In this document: one piece after another, positions 7,540 to 7,800 of the stretch | Layout: each line of letters begins with the position of its first letter | How positions within the stretch are numbered: the stretch's first letter is position 1 | NCBI GenBank assembly: GCA_934339215.1 | Contig: CAKRHU010000064.1 | Location: 1 to 7,800 of the forward strand | DNA: 7,800 nucleotides | From: an uncultured Lacticaseibacillus sp. | Lineage (GTDB): Bacteria > Bacillota > Bacilli > Lactobacillales > Lactobacillaceae | Direction: 5' to 3' | Notes under the pieces: model-generated | Databases searched by the model: none | Seen by the model: the letters and a program-made list of their open reading frames with translations, nothing else | What the model was told of the DNA's origin: nothing | Made by a program: the position numbers and the translations under genes

Positions 7540-7710
7540 TTGCAAATTTTCTTAGCCTTGATGGGCTTATGCTTACTGGTGTTAGGCGCACAGTTTATGT
7601 CCGGTCGCTGGCTGTCGATGTTAAAAGCTGACGCCTCCAAGCAAACTGGTATCGCAGTGGGCTTACCTCTGCTCGTCTTTGGCTTATTGTTGTTGCGCTT
7701 CGCATTTTAA
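7540..7710 (+). CDS. Small two-helix membrane protein, unknown function
   Basis: A 56-residue reading frame starting with TTG and beginning MQIFLALMGLCLLVLG. Two hydrophobic helices (about 2-18 and 37-55) flank a short polar stretch (SGRWLSMLKADASKQTG), so both ends should be on the same side of the membrane. GAGGTGA (7528-7534) lies five bases before the TTG, a good ribosome binding site. A GTG at 7531 in the same frame would overlap that site and add three residues; I prefer TTG. I do not recognise the family. It follows a -10 box at 7514 and ends 15 bases before the acetyltransferase gene with no terminator between, so the two are probably co-transcribed. That it is a real gene rests on the binding site, promoter, hydrophobic pattern and tight spacing; no function can be given. 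Confidence 0.72.
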   Translation: MQIFLALMGLCLLVLGAQFMSGRWLSMLKADASKQTGIAVGLPLLVFGLLLLRFAF

Positions 7711-7725
7711 TGGAGCAGGGTTTCA

Positions 7726-7800
7726 ATGGATCCAGCATACTTAACTGGCACGCATTGTGTCTTACGCGATATTCCGGAATCCGATTATCCGGAACTGCGC
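7726..7800 (+). CDS. Probable GNAT-family N-acetyltransferase, first 25 codons, cut by right edge
   Basis: Only the first 25 residues are in the window, and the frame stays open to the edge. They read MDPAYLTGTHCVLRDIPESD and continue YPELR. The pattern L-x-G-x-x-x-x-L-R followed by an acidic turn is the usual first strand and loop of GNAT acetyltransferases of the RimJ/RimL type, which acetylate amino groups using acetyl-CoA. The acetyl-CoA binding motif is outside the window, so the call is provisional. The ATG at 7726 is preceded by GGAGCAGGG (7712-7720). It is 15 bases after the small membrane protein gene and probably in its operon. Confidence 0.6.
   Translation, partial: MDPAYLTGTHCVLRDIPESDYPELR

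Overview
The window looks like the chromosome of a low-to-mid-GC Gram-positive bacterium, most likely a Lactobacillaceae member close to Lacticaseibacillus. The basis is the strong AGGAGG-type ribosome binding sites, frequent GTG/TTG starts, a MnmA and RecD2 of Firmicutes type, and a sigma factor paired with a DUF4179-like anti-sigma protein. No species can be named from the sequence alone. There are no rRNA or tRNA genes, insertion sequences, CRISPR arrays or phage genes; it reads as ordinary chromosome with one regulatory cassette of interest.

Layout, left to right. Positions 1-2430 hold a three-gene minus-strand operon: a histidine phosphatase (TTG start, 2430-1768), a TPR protein (1752-1030) and the N-terminal 345 codons of the helicase recD2 (1037 to beyond the left edge). 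One promoter at about 2486-2458 drives it. A divergent plus-strand gene (2535-3713) encodes an iron-type butanol/alcohol dehydrogenase and ends in a hairpin terminator that works in both directions. The next minus-strand unit (5360-3779) encodes an ECF sigma factor and, overlapping it by 17 nt, a single-pass membrane anti-sigma protein. Its promoter has the ECF form (GGGGAACC, 16 nt, CGTA), which suggests autoregulation. Upstream is a CPBP-family intramembrane protease gene (6186-5446) with its own promoter and terminator, then mnmA (7391-6276), also with its own promoter and terminator. At the right edge two plus-strand genes begin: a 56-residue membrane protein (7540-7710) and the first 25 codons of a probable GNAT acetyltransferase (7726 onward).

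How the parts may work together. In many Firmicutes mnmA, a TPR gene and recD2 are close neighbours. Here the phosphatase, dehydrogenase, sigma/anti-sigma and CPBP genes lie between mnmA and the TPR gene. The sigma/anti-sigma pair forms an envelope-sensing switch. The adjacent CPBP protease belongs to the same broad superfamily as PrsW, which cleaves the anti-sigma factor RsiW in Bacillus subtilis, so it is a candidate partner. That link is inference: the protease gene is transcribed separately. No undescribed system is demonstrated; the sigma/anti-sigma/CPBP cluster is the part most worth testing.
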